A stretch of 27,255 bases of DNA, from positions 1 through 27,255 of IMG/VR virus record IMGVR_UViG_3300046001_009918; one strand, written 5' to 3'. The position numbers and the translations under genes are program-made. The notes beneath the pieces are model-generated. The model was given only the letters and a program-made list of their open reading frames with translations. It searched no databases and was not told where the DNA came from. Within the stretch, counting starts at the first letter, position 1; each line of letters begins with the position of its first letter. Below, piece by piece: positions 1 through 5,595 of this stretch. This stretch comes from a virus.

Positions 1-220
1 CATTCCAAATTTCTTGTCCTGATCTATAATCCGATGCATATTTTGCTTCGTGATGTTGTTTTACTATTGGGTAACAAATAAAACATGATATTGTAAATGC
101 CCAAAATAAAACAGCATATTTTCCGAAATGTCCTGTTATGTACCACTTAATAAATGCAAACAATAAATAAAATAGAATAAAACCTTCTAATAATCTAAAT
201 AACCCACCTAATATTTTCAT
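1..220 (-). CDS. Small membrane protein, 3' part beyond window edge
   Basis: The 73 visible residues start with MKILGGLFRLLEGF and the frame is still open at base 1, so the C-terminus lies outside the window. There are two hydrophobic stretches, roughly residues 7-27 and 35-52, followed by a hydrophilic tail (KQHHEAKYASDY), which suggests a two-pass inner-membrane protein. The ATG at 218-220 is preceded by TTTAAAAAATAAAATT, the A-rich start context seen across the window. The next gene upstream (281-457) also begins MKIL and is also a membrane protein, so the two may be distant paralogues or simply share a start context. No family is recognised. Host-envelope functions such as lysis or superinfection exclusion are possible but not shown. 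Confidence 0.6.
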   Translation of the reverse strand, partial: MKILGGLFRLLEGFILFYLLFAFIKWYITGHFGKYAVLFWAFTISCFICYPIVKQHHEAKYASDYRSGQEIWN

Positions 221-280
221 AATTTTATTTTTTAAATTAACTATTCCTTTAGACTTTGAGCGATACGAAACAGTAAAAGA

Positions 281-457
281 TTAATCCTCAAACAACCCAT
301 CTGAATAATCTGTGATAAAATCAAAGTAATTATCAATAACCACCTCGTGGCTTACTCCAAATAATAATGGTATAAACCACCATAAGAATTGAAACACAAC
401 CAAGATTAAATATGTTAACCACATTATGCCTACAAACATTCTTTTTAATATTTTCAT
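281..457 (-). CDS. 58-aa single-pass membrane protein
   Basis: A short ORF starting MKILKRMFVGIMWLTYLIL and ending in an acidic tail (FDFITDYSDGLFED). Residues about 8-33 are strongly hydrophobic and rich in Trp and Phe, consistent with one membrane span after a short basic N-terminus. It has the window's best start context, AAAAAATAAAAGTTATG, and lies just downstream of a promoter-like cassette (481-511), so it is probably expressed together with the partial membrane gene that follows. No family is recognised. The mixed basic/hydrophobic/acidic layout resembles many small phage membrane proteins, but no function can be assigned. Confidence 0.6.
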   Translation of the reverse strand: MKILKRMFVGIMWLTYLILVVFQFLWWFIPLLFGVSHEVVIDNYFDFITDYSDGLFED

Positions 458-480
458 AACTTTTATTTTTTTATTATATT

Positions 481-511
481 TAAATATACGTTAAATGGCC
501 TGGTAACCCAA
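481..511 (-). promoter_or_regulatory. Bacteroidota-like promoter cassette
   Basis: On the minus strand TTG (509-511) is followed after exactly 20 bases by TATATTTA (481-488), matching the TTG/TAnnTTTG plan of Bacteroidota promoters. The extended upstream part TTTGGGTTACCAGG is nearly identical to that of the copy at 1837-1867. The start codon of the downstream membrane gene is 23 bases beyond the -7-like element, after an A-rich ribosome-binding stretch. Confidence 0.6.
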
Positions 512-516
512 ACTCC

Positions 517-840
517 TTATTTTTTAACTCCATCTATAGCTATTACTTTATAGCTACCACGTTTACCACGTGTTTTACCTTCAGCTTTTTCTATAGCTTC
601 TTTCTCTGAAGTAGCCATCACTTCAATTGTCATACCTTCTGGACCATAATTGGTGTATTCCCAATATCCTACTTCGTATTCTTGTTCTTTTGGAGCACGA
701 AATTTATTCCTACCAGCTGGTTCAGATAAATTAATATCTGCTTGTTTAGCTAGATTTTGCATTGCTTGATCGTAATCAGATTCGTTTAATGCTTTTCTAA
801 CCTCTTCACGGATTATTTGTTTTAGTTCTGATTTTTTCAT
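517..840 (-). CDS. Shared-leader protein 1 (107 aa), candidate capsid-packaged protein
   Basis: Residues 1-20 are the shared leader in the form MKKSELKQIIREEVRKALNE, ending Leu18-Asn19-Glu20 before Ser21. The remaining 87 residues form a small soluble domain. Its end (about residues 55-107) alternates beta-prone and helical segments and holds a basic patch (KTRGKRGSYK). I do not recognise the C-terminal domain. It is the last of the seven leader genes in transcription order and starts 5 bases after the stop of the preceding one, so translation is probably coupled. If the leader is a capsid-targeting peptide cut by a prohead protease, the mature protein would start at Ser21; this is inference. 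Confidence 0.75.
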   Translation of the reverse strand: MKKSELKQIIREEVRKALNESDYDQAMQNLAKQADINLSEPAGRNKFRAPKEQEYEVGYWEYTNYGPEGMTIEVMATSEKEAIEKAEGKTRGKRGSYKVIAIDGVKK

Positions 841-845
841 ATTTT

Positions 846-1247
846 TTATACTAAATTTTCTCTTTTCATCATTTCAAGAGATGTTGAATCTGCTGGGTAG
901 ATGTTCGGGATGCTTTCAAACCAATCTTCATCTAATACAACTATAGAAAAAACATCACCAGTTTCTACATCAACATAATCAAGAGTATGAGACATATTGT
1001 AATTTTCTCTATCTGTGTCTGTATTGTTTCTAGGTGATTGTATTTGAGGGATAAAACGTGCTTTTTTTTCATTTTTTAAACCTCTAAAATATATAAATAC
1101 TAATTCTAAGTTATCTTGATCATCAAAATTTAAATCTTCATATACCTCTTCGTATTCTTTACCATAAGGTTTAAAGTAGTTAAGATTTTCATTTAATACT
1201 TTTCGTATTTCTTCCTTAATGATTTGCTTTAGTTCTGATTTTTTCAT
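846..1247 (-). CDS. Shared-leader protein 2 (133 aa), candidate capsid-packaged protein
   Basis: I place the start at the ATG at 1245-1247 because residues 1-20 (MKKSELKQIIKEEIRKVLNE) then align with six other genes. An in-frame ATG at 1287-1289 would add 14 residues that no relative has. The leader ends Leu-Asn-Glu before Asn21. The C-terminal 113 residues are rich in acidic and aromatic residues (YEEVYEDLNFDDQDNLE, DEDWFESIPNIYP) and look like a compact beta-rich domain. No family is recognised. The upstream neighbour in transcription is the AT-hook protein, which lacks the leader, so the leader array is interrupted at this point. Confidence 0.72.
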   Translation of the reverse strand: MKKSELKQIIKEEIRKVLNENLNYFKPYGKEYEEVYEDLNFDDQDNLELVFIYFRGLKNEKKARFIPQIQSPRNNTDTDRENYNMSHTLDYVDVETGDVFSIVVLDEDWFESIPNIYPADSTSLEMMKRENLV

Positions 1248-1302
1248 ATAGTTGTTCCAGTATTGCTGAGTTTGGTATTCGTCGTTCATTTAATAATACA
1301 TA

Positions 1303-1812
1303 TTAGGATTTTTTAGGACGTCCGCGTCTTCCATTACTATTCTTAGCACGTTCTGCTTTTTCTGCGTCTTTAATGGCTTTCAATGCCGGATCCATTGGTT
1401 TGCGGCCTCTTGAACCACCAGTTGGTACATACACTGCTTTCGTTTTTAATTCGCCATCTTTCTTTGGTCTGCCACGTTTGCCTGGTGTACCAGTAGATAC
1501 CTTTTCTTTAACTACATTTTCTGACTTAGTGAAAAATTTACGCATATTTAACTCAAATGGATGGACAATTACTTCATCTAAGTAATAATTATATGTTCCA
1601 CCTTCGGAATGCACTACTTCGAATCCACCATTAGGAAAATATTTATTTTCACCGGGTTCGTATCTAGCTTTTAATGTAAAATAGGTGTTTGGTTCTTCAA
1701 AATAATTTGCCGGTAAAACACGACACTTTGGAACGAATGTGGTAAATTTTAAATCAACCTCCACGAAATGTTTACGTGGTGGGAATACTGCGTTGTCTGT
1801 AACTACTTTCAT
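1303..1812 (-). CDS. Three-AT-hook DNA-binding protein (169 aa)
   Basis: The N-terminal 95 or so residues form an acidic/aromatic domain of unknown type, followed by a basic tail with three AT-hook-like cores: GKRGRPKKD near residue 111, SRGRKPMD near 134 and GRRGRPKKS at the very C-terminus. AT-hooks (core RGRP flanked by basic residues) insert into the minor groove of AT-rich DNA, which fits this AT-rich genome. Linkers between the hooks are Lys/Ala-rich (ALKAIKDAEKAERAK). The gene has the strongest start context in the window (AAAAATAAAAGTTATG) and its own promoter cassette at 1837-1867, so it may be expressed independently of the flanking leader genes. A role in DNA condensation or transcription is plausible; the N-terminal domain gives no further clue. 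Confidence 0.7.
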   Translation of the reverse strand: MKVVTDNAVFPPRKHFVEVDLKFTTFVPKCRVLPANYFEEPNTYFTLKARYEPGENKYFPNGGFEVVHSEGGTYNYYLDEVIVHPFELNMRKFFTKSENVVKEKVSTGTPGKRGRPKKDGELKTKAVYVPTGGSRGRKPMDPALKAIKDAEKAERAKNSNGRRGRPKKS

Positions 1813-1836
1813 AACTTTTATTTTTCTTGGTTGATA

Positions 1837-1867
1837 TAAATATACGAAAGAGGGCCTGGTAATCCAA
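1837..1867 (-). promoter_or_regulatory. Bacteroidota-like promoter cassette upstream of the AT-hook gene
   Basis: On the minus strand TTG (1865-1867) is followed after 20 bases by TATATTTA (1837-1844). The upstream block CTTGGATTACCAGG matches the copy at 481-511 almost base for base, although the surrounding sequence differs. It sits in a 64-bp gap between two genes, 24 bases before the ATG. Confidence 0.6.
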
Positions 1868-1871
1868 GCCC
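1852..1871 (-). terminator. Hairpin between genes, possible terminator or operator
   Basis: GGGCTTGG and CCAGGCCC pair as an 8-bp stem (one G-U) around an ATTA loop, four bases after the stop codon of the preceding gene. There is no long U-run after it, only TCTTTCG, so intrinsic termination is uncertain. The stem contains the TTGG of the promoter's -33 element, so it could equally be a palindromic protein-binding site. Confidence 0.4.
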
Positions 1872-1876
1872 TTTAA

Positions 1877-2233
1877 TTATTTTTTACGTAAAGCCACAAA
1901 ATCGGCACCTGTTATTTTATCTGCAGGTGGCGCAGCTGATGCTATTTTCTTTTGTTTAGGGGAAAGTGCTTTCTCGTCTAATTGAGAATTGTAATTCTTT
2001 AAAAAATTATATACTTCTTCAACATCGTCTTTTGATGTTGTGATGTGGTCGTTTGCCCAGTCATGTCCATTTGATAGAATTTGATCTACCATCATTGGAT
2101 CCATTTGAAGCATTGCGTCAACTGCATCTTTAATGGTTTTGAGGTTTTGGAAAAACATATAGTTGGATGTGTTTTCCTTCAATACGATTTGAATTTCTTC
2201 GCGAATAATTTGTTGGAGTTGCGATTTTTTCAT
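1877..2233 (-). CDS. Shared-leader protein 3 (118 aa), candidate capsid-packaged protein
   Basis: Residues 1-20 (MKKSQLQQIIREEIQIVLKE) are the most diverged leader but keep the hydrophobic spacing and the Leu18-Lys19-Glu20 end before Asn21. The rest is mostly helical: a Met-rich segment (VDAMLQMDPMMVDQIL, about residues 37-52), a helix around residues 70-85, and a Lys/Ala/Pro-rich tail (SPKQKKIASAAPPADK). It starts 2 bases past the stop of the preceding leader gene. The following gene is the AT-hook protein, behind a hairpin and promoter. No family is recognised for the C-terminal part. Confidence 0.75.
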   Translation of the reverse strand: MKKSQLQQIIREEIQIVLKENTSNYMFFQNLKTIKDAVDAMLQMDPMMVDQILSNGHDWANDHITTSKDDVEEVYNFLKNYNSQLDEKALSPKQKKIASAAPPADKITGADFVALRKK

Positions 2234-2235
2234 GT

Positions 2236-2589
2236 TTAGTCTTTTCTAGAATGTTTTGGATATACTAAATCTTGCTCACTAGAGTCAGTATTTGTATTAA
2301 CTCCTCCTGGATGTTCACGTTCAGCATTCCACCTTCCTATAACAAATTTACCTATAATATACGATATATCATCACCAATTTCACCACCACCATACTTTTC
2401 ATTATAATCAACTAATTCCCAATCTTTTTTGTCTTTACCCCAATAATAATCAAGAGCTTTTTCAAAGTCCTCTTTATTATCATAAAGGTTAAATCCATTA
2501 CTGTACGCTACTGGTTTAGGTGGTTCGTTTTCGTTTAATACTTTGCGTATTTCTTCTTTTATGATTTGTTTTAATTCTGATTTTTTCAT
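2236..2589 (-). CDS. Shared-leader protein 4 (117 aa), candidate capsid-packaged protein
   Basis: The leader is identical at protein level to that of the gene at 846-1247 (MKKSELKQIIKEEIRKVLNE), followed by Asn21. The C-terminal domain is acidic and aromatic, with WGKDKKDWELVDYNEKYGGG around residues 50-70 and a Gly/Ile-rich stretch (GDDISYIIGKFVIGRW) that could be a beta hairpin. It ends in a basic tail (YPKHSRKD). The start is two bases after the upstream stop. Identical leaders on different bodies suggest module exchange. I do not recognise the body. Confidence 0.75.
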   Translation of the reverse strand: MKKSELKQIIKEEIRKVLNENEPPKPVAYSNGFNLYDNKEDFEKALDYYWGKDKKDWELVDYNEKYGGGEIGDDISYIIGKFVIGRWNAEREHPGGVNTNTDSSEQDLVYPKHSRKD

Positions 2590-2591
2590 GT

Positions 2592-2930
2592 TTATTTAGT
2601 CATATATAATTTACACTCAAATCCATGATCATCTAATAAATCATTAACTTGTCTAATATATAGACTTTTATCAGATGTTTTAGGTTCAATACCAATTGAA
2701 AACTTTCCACCACCTATTGAATGGCCATCGCTATCCAATGCTTTAAGTGTGTTTTTTCCAAATGAGTGGGGTCGTAAGCCTTTGTTAGTTCTAACACCAG
2801 TATTAATAAAAGTAATAGCATCTAACAATTCGTCAATATTTGGCCCTATTAACTCAATATTTGATTGTTGTTCTTTTAATACCTTACTAATTTCTTCTTT
2901 GATAATTTGTTTTAATTCTGATTTTTTCAT
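2592..2930 (-). CDS. Shared-leader protein 5 (112 aa), candidate capsid-packaged protein
   Basis: The leader reads MKKSELKQIIKEEISKVLKE before Gln21; its DNA is closest to the copy at 3510-3569. The body (residues 21-112) begins with a helix (NIDELLDAITFINTGVRT), then a Gly/His-rich loop (SDGHSIGGGKFSIGIEP) and a final alpha/beta stretch (SLYIRQVNDLLDDHGFECKLYMTK). It looks like a compact globular domain with no catalytic motif that I can name. Spacing to both neighbours is two bases, so it belongs to a tightly packed cluster with coupled translation. Confidence 0.75.
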   Translation of the reverse strand: MKKSELKQIIKEEISKVLKEQQSNIELIGPNIDELLDAITFINTGVRTNKGLRPHSFGKNTLKALDSDGHSIGGGKFSIGIEPKTSDKSLYIRQVNDLLDDHGFECKLYMTK

Positions 2931-2932
2931 GG

Positions 2933-3220
2933 TTAAATTTCGTTTTCTAGATCTTCTATCTCCATTGATAGCTTTTTTTGTATTAGTTTAAAAGCCTTAG
3001 CTTTGTCAATATTCATTCCTAATTGTTTAGCTGCCTTTATGACAATGTTAAACTTTTCATCACCTGGAGTTATCAAATCAAACACATCTAATTTATTTAA
3101 TAATTTAACTTCTGCTGGTGTTCTTTGGAATAGATGTTTAATCTTATCAACGATAGACTCCTCTTTTAATACTTTTTGAATCTCTTCTTTAATTAGAGAA
3201 TGTAGTTCGGATTTTTTCAT
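2933..3220 (-). CDS. Shared-leader protein 6 (95 aa), candidate capsid-packaged protein
   Basis: The shortest member. The leader is MKKSELHSLIKEEIQKVLKE before Glu21. The 75-residue body is predominantly helical and amphipathic (VDKIKHLFQRTPAEVKLLNKLDVFDLI, then KAAKQLGMNIDKAKAFKLIQ, then LSMEIEDLENEI), alternating basic and acidic segments, possibly a three-helix bundle. The start follows the upstream stop by a single base. No family is recognised. Confidence 0.75.
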   Translation of the reverse strand: MKKSELHSLIKEEIQKVLKEESIVDKIKHLFQRTPAEVKLLNKLDVFDLITPGDEKFNIVIKAAKQLGMNIDKAKAFKLIQKKLSMEIEDLENEI

Positions 3221-3221
3221 A

Positions 3222-3569
3222 TTATTTAAACTTCATTGGAAATCCATTTTCGTCTGTAATGGATAATTTATATTTATCAACTATTATCTCTTTAGCCTTC
3301 ATCACAAACATCTTATTGCTTTTTAAGTCTGCTGATCCAGCCAACATCTCTTTTATGTTGTAGTAGAAGTCAGATAATTGATCTGCTGTTTTAATGTTTG
3401 CAGACTTTCTTCTTTCAGGTCTCATATCATCAACATATCCACCACCTTTAACCATTGGTTCTGCAATATTAACTAGTTCTAATGCAGCAGCTGCAAAGGT
3501 ATTAGTGGCTTCTTTTAAAACCTTACTAATTTCTTCTTTGATGATTTGTTTTAATTCTGAGTGTTTCAT
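3222..3569 (-). CDS. Shared-leader protein 7 (115 aa), candidate capsid-packaged protein
   Basis: First leader gene in transcription order. The leader MKHSELKQIIKEEISKVLKE is followed by Ala21, which gives the best match to the T4 prohead-protease consensus (Leu/Ile-x-Glu then a small residue). The body starts with an Ala-rich helix (ATNTFAAAALELVNIAEPMV), then a Gly-rich turn, a basic segment (RPERRKSANIK) and more helix. It starts only three bases past the stop of the 47-aa basic protein, so both are likely made from one transcript. No family is recognised for the body. Confidence 0.75.
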   Translation of the reverse strand: MKHSELKQIIKEEISKVLKEATNTFAAAALELVNIAEPMVKGGGYVDDMRPERRKSANIKTADQLSDFYYNIKEMLAGSADLKSNKMFVMKAKEIIVDKYKLSITDENGFPMKFK

Positions 3570-3572
3570 GTT

Positions 3573-3716
3573 TTATCTTCCTTGACCTGTGTACGCTTTA
3601 GCGTAATGTTTACCTGTTTTATGTACGCTATTTTTTTTCTTACTATGAACTCCGGGGCGTTTTATTCTTGCCTTTTTTATAACTCCACGTGATGATGTTT
3701 CTTTTGCCTTTGCCAT
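3573..3716 (-). CDS. 47-aa highly basic protein
   Basis: A short ORF from the ATG at 3714-3716 reading MAKAKETSSRGVIKKARIKR and ending KAYTGQGR. Fifteen of 47 residues are Lys or Arg, and there is no hydrophobic core. The central KRPGVHSKKKNS and the final Tyr-x-Gly-Gln-Gly-Arg resemble small basic proteins often seen in large phage genomes and annotated as hypothetical. The composition implies nucleic-acid binding. It directly precedes the leader array, so it may be made with it. Real coding is supported by tight packing against the next gene and by the lack of any other frame in this gap. Confidence 0.65.
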   Translation of the reverse strand: MAKAKETSSRGVIKKARIKRPGVHSKKKNSVHKTGKHYAKAYTGQGR

Positions 3717-3761
3717 TATCTTAATAAATTATTTATATTTTACAATACATATATTAATTTA

Positions 3762-4064
3762 TTAATTGTCAACTAAAGTTTGAATACCAATATTAATTTT
3801 TGCACATTCTTCATATAATTCGCGTTCTTCAAAGTATTTTAAATTTTCCTTCAAAGTATCAACAAAATTAGCTCGTTCTAACGTTATATCAAATATAACA
3901 TTTTCTTCAACGCACTTTACAGAAAGCACGTGTACATTTTTCTTTCGCGTTTTTTTGTTGCTTAAAATGGCACTAACAATCGCTTCTGATATACTGAAAT
4001 GTTTTTTGTTAACCATGTCTTGAAATTCCTCAAGTGTGTTAACTTTAAATTCTTTAGGTTTCAT
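3762..4064 (-). CDS. Unknown 100-aa protein with a UVR-like C-terminal segment
   Basis: The N-terminal half is alpha/beta (LEEFQDMVNKKHFSISEAIVSAILSN, about residues 12-37, then a basic KKTRKKN patch and beta-strands VHVLSVKCV and VIFDITLE). The last 35 residues, with LKENLKYFEERELYEECAKI followed by a Leu-ending helix, have the spacing of a UVR motif, a short helical protein-protein interaction element in UvrB, UvrC and some stress proteins. The resemblance is by pattern only. The start follows a 2-base gap after the upstream small gene, with TTAAAATTAATTATG-type A-rich context. No function can be given. Confidence 0.6.
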   Translation of the reverse strand: MKPKEFKVNTLEEFQDMVNKKHFSISEAIVSAILSNKKTRKKNVHVLSVKCVEENVIFDITLERANFVDTLKENLKYFEERELYEECAKINIGIQTLVDN

Positions 4065-4066
4065 AA

Positions 4067-4222
4067 TTAAAATAATTTAAGGAAGTTTGGATTTATCTTC
4101 TTCTCTTTTAATAGTTGCATTTTTTCATCGTTTTTCAACATTTGAGTGGCTAATCTTTCTAGGTGTTGAGCTTTTTGACCCTCATAGTCTTTAACTAGTT
4201 TATTGTGCTTCTTGTTTTTCAT
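4067..4222 (-). CDS. 51-aa charged helical protein
   Basis: A small ORF starting MKNKKHNKLVKDYEGQKAQH and ending INPNFLKLF. It is almost entirely charged and helix-forming, with heptad-like hydrophobic positions (LVKDYEG, LERLATQML, LLKEKKI), so a short coiled coil is likely. It fills the gap between the HNH-like gene and the 100-aa gene, with a 14-base spacer upstream and 2 bases downstream, the packing expected of a real phage gene. No family is recognised. Confidence 0.55.
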   Translation of the reverse strand: MKNKKHNKLVKDYEGQKAQHLERLATQMLKNDEKMQLLKEKKINPNFLKLF

Positions 4223-4236
4223 CAATTATAAATATT

Positions 4237-4887
4237 CTACAATCTTGAAATAAATTCAGAGCCGTCATTTTCAGGTGTAGGTGGTTGATATAATCCTAAT
4301 TTTTCTAATTGTTGTTTTTGAAAGTCATCTAATTCAAATTCAATTGCGTCAGTAGTTCCATTTGTTGGTGTATGTGTTTCTAACTGATGTAAGTCTTGTT
4401 TATTAAATATATCGCCGTGATTTAAGAAAAAGCAATTATAACATAAAAATCTAATGTTACCTAAGTTATAATGAGCTGGGTTGTTATCCTTAAAATTTAA
4501 TATTATGGGCACCTTATAGTCACTAACTCGTCGTTCACTAAATCCACATATAGCACATTCCTCTTTTAAGAAATTCTCCTCAATCATCCTCTTCTTGATT
4601 TCCTCAGGTTTAAAATGAGTGTGGGATATTCTTCCCTCAATGATGTCTATTGTTTTAAACTTACTATTTTTCTTTGGATTTTTCCCCCATTTAGCAATAC
4701 CTAATCCTTTAGGATTTAAATGTATATCAAATAATGTTCTACCACCTTCAAATTCATTATATCGTTTAGCCCACATTTTATAATGACTATAAGAGCAATT
4801 CATAAATCTAGCAGCTGCCCTGTTAGACTTAGTGTTATGCATAGCTAACAGTATTTGCTCCTTAGTAAGTGGTTTAGGTTTAGGCAT
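4237..4887 (-). CDS. HTH plus degenerate HNH-type zinc-binding protein (216 aa)
   Basis: Residues 8-42 form a helix-turn-helix (KEQILLAMHNTKSNRAAARF, then a recognition helix with YSHYKMWAKRY). Residues 111-152 have the HNH scaffold: C111-x2-C114, a beta hairpin, an Asn/His turn (DNNPAHYNLGNIRFLC) and C149-x2-C152. The catalytic HH of the usual LHHID is replaced by LNFKD, and the His after the last CxxC by Phe, so the fold is probably kept as a zinc-bound DNA-binding element with reduced or no nuclease activity. The C-terminal 50 residues are acidic and Pro-rich. Similar HTH-HNH proteins are spread through T4-like phages. A homing-endonuclease derivative or a regulator are both possible. Confidence 0.65.
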   Translation of the reverse strand: MPKPKPLTKEQILLAMHNTKSNRAAARFMNCSYSHYKMWAKRYNEFEGGRTLFDIHLNPKGLGIAKWGKNPKKNSKFKTIDIIEGRISHTHFKPEEIKKRMIEENFLKEECAICGFSERRVSDYKVPIILNFKDNNPAHYNLGNIRFLCYNCFFLNHGDIFNKQDLHQLETHTPTNGTTDAIEFELDDFQKQQLEKLGLYQPPTPENDGSEFISRL

Positions 4888-4888
4888 A

Positions 4889-5191
4889 CTATGCTAATTC
4901 AGTTGGATCTACTTCGTCATTTTCTACTTCTTCTTCTTCTTCAAATTCGTCTGGATGAGTAATTTCATCTACTCGTTTACCATTTTTTAAACGTTCTATT
5001 TCTTGAAATTTAACATATTCATCATGATCCATGATTATTGTTTCATTGTAAGTATGATCACCTGTTCCTTTTGTAACTGTAATTCCTGCTTTTTGTTTTG
5101 TGTTAGAACAAGCAACACATCTAGTAGCGCTTGGTAAAATCTCTAATCGTTTTGGGTGAATTTCTTCACCACATATGATACATTTTTTCAT
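4889..5191 (-). CDS. DksA/TraR-type zinc-finger protein (100 aa)
   Basis: Near the N-terminus four cysteines have the exact DksA/TraR spacing: C4-x2-C7-x17-C25-x2-C28, with the typical intervening segment (IHPKRLEILPSATRC) and following helix start. DksA/TraR proteins bind RNA polymerase through its secondary channel, but the N-terminal coiled coil that does this in DksA is absent, so only the finger is shared. The C-terminal 30 residues are very acidic (DEFEEEEEVENDEVD). I start at 5191, where AAATAAAAGTT precedes ATG; an in-frame ATG at 5237-5239 would add 16 Lys/Arg-rich residues and overlap the preceding gene. The product may modify host transcription, or simply bind zinc. Confidence 0.65.
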   Translation of the reverse strand: MKKCIICGEEIHPKRLEILPSATRCVACSNTKQKAGITVTKGTGDHTYNETIIMDHDEYVKFQEIERLKNGKRVDEITHPDEFEEEEEVENDEVDPTELA

Positions 5192-5196
5192 AACTT

Positions 5197-5595
5197 TTAT
5201 TTGTTTTTTTCTTCTTCTAATTTTTTTAAAAAATCCCAAAGTTCTTGGGGTGTACTTAAAATAATATTTTGTGGTTCTTTATCATTATTTTGTACTGCTA
5301 ATGATTGCATGTTTCCATCCATATCTACTCTTCCAAATATATACCATAATATAATTTCAGATTTCCATGGACCATACTTTAATAAGATTAAATTCTCCAT
5401 AATACGAAAATATTCTTCTTCATATTCTAAAAAACTAATTTTAAACATATCGTATAGTTTATTTGATCTATCCCAACATTTATATATTATTTCTATAGTT
5501 TCGACAAATAATTCCTCTTCAGAAATGGTTACTTCTTTTTTGGAGCGTTTGTTTAATTTTAACTTTTTACCAAAGTTACTTAGATTTAGTTTCAT
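5197..5595 (-). CDS. Unknown 132-aa protein
   Basis: The N-terminal 20 residues are strongly basic (KKLKLNKRSKK), followed by a long helical region of acidic and aromatic residues (ETIEIIYKCWDRSNKLYDMF, then YEEEYFRIMENLILLKYG) and a terminal helix (TPQELWDFLKKLEEEKNK). It overlaps the upstream gene by 20 bases and ends 5 bases before the DksA-like gene, so the three probably form one unit. I recognise no domain. The Trp/Tyr-rich centre (YGPWKSEIILWYIFGRV) looks like a buried core, not a membrane segment. Confidence 0.6.
   Translation of the reverse strand: MKLNLSNFGKKLKLNKRSKKEVTISEEELFVETIEIIYKCWDRSNKLYDMFKISFLEYEEEYFRIMENLILLKYGPWKSEIILWYIFGRVDMDGNMQSLAVQNNDKEPQNIILSTPQELWDFLKKLEEEKNK

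Larger units (their letters stand above)
781..3569 (-). repeat. Seven dispersed 60-bp direct repeats encoding a common N-terminal leader
   Basis: The first 60 coding bases of seven genes are near copies of one another: 781-840, 1188-1247, 2174-2233, 2530-2589, 2871-2930, 3161-3220 and 3510-3569. By eye the copies at 2871 and 3510 match at 56 of 60 positions, and those at 1188 and 2530 at 54 of 60. Similarity stops abruptly at codon 20 and the sequences that follow are unrelated. The repeats are part of genes, not a CRISPR array: spacing is about 290-930 bp and every copy begins with an ATG. Confidence 0.9.

Noticed and set aside
1245-1289. Longer start of the second leader gene at the ATG 1287-1289
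   Set aside because: The added 14 residues have no counterpart in the other six leader proteins, and the start at 1247 restores the exact leader.
1835-1842. T4 late promoter TATAAATA on the plus strand (also near 16482 and 22471)
   Set aside because: No plus-strand gene follows at any of these places; the match arises because the minus-strand TATATTTATA box is partly palindromic.
781-3569. Regularly recurring repeats that could be read as a CRISPR array
   Set aside because: The repeats are 60 bp, imperfect, each begins with an ATG and lies in frame at the 5' end of a gene; the intervals of about 290-930 bp are coding.
5189-5239. Longer start of the DksA-like gene at the ATG 5237-5239
   Set aside because: It would overlap the 132-aa gene by 43 bases and ignore the strong AAATAAAAGTTATG context at 5191, after which the zinc finger starts at once.
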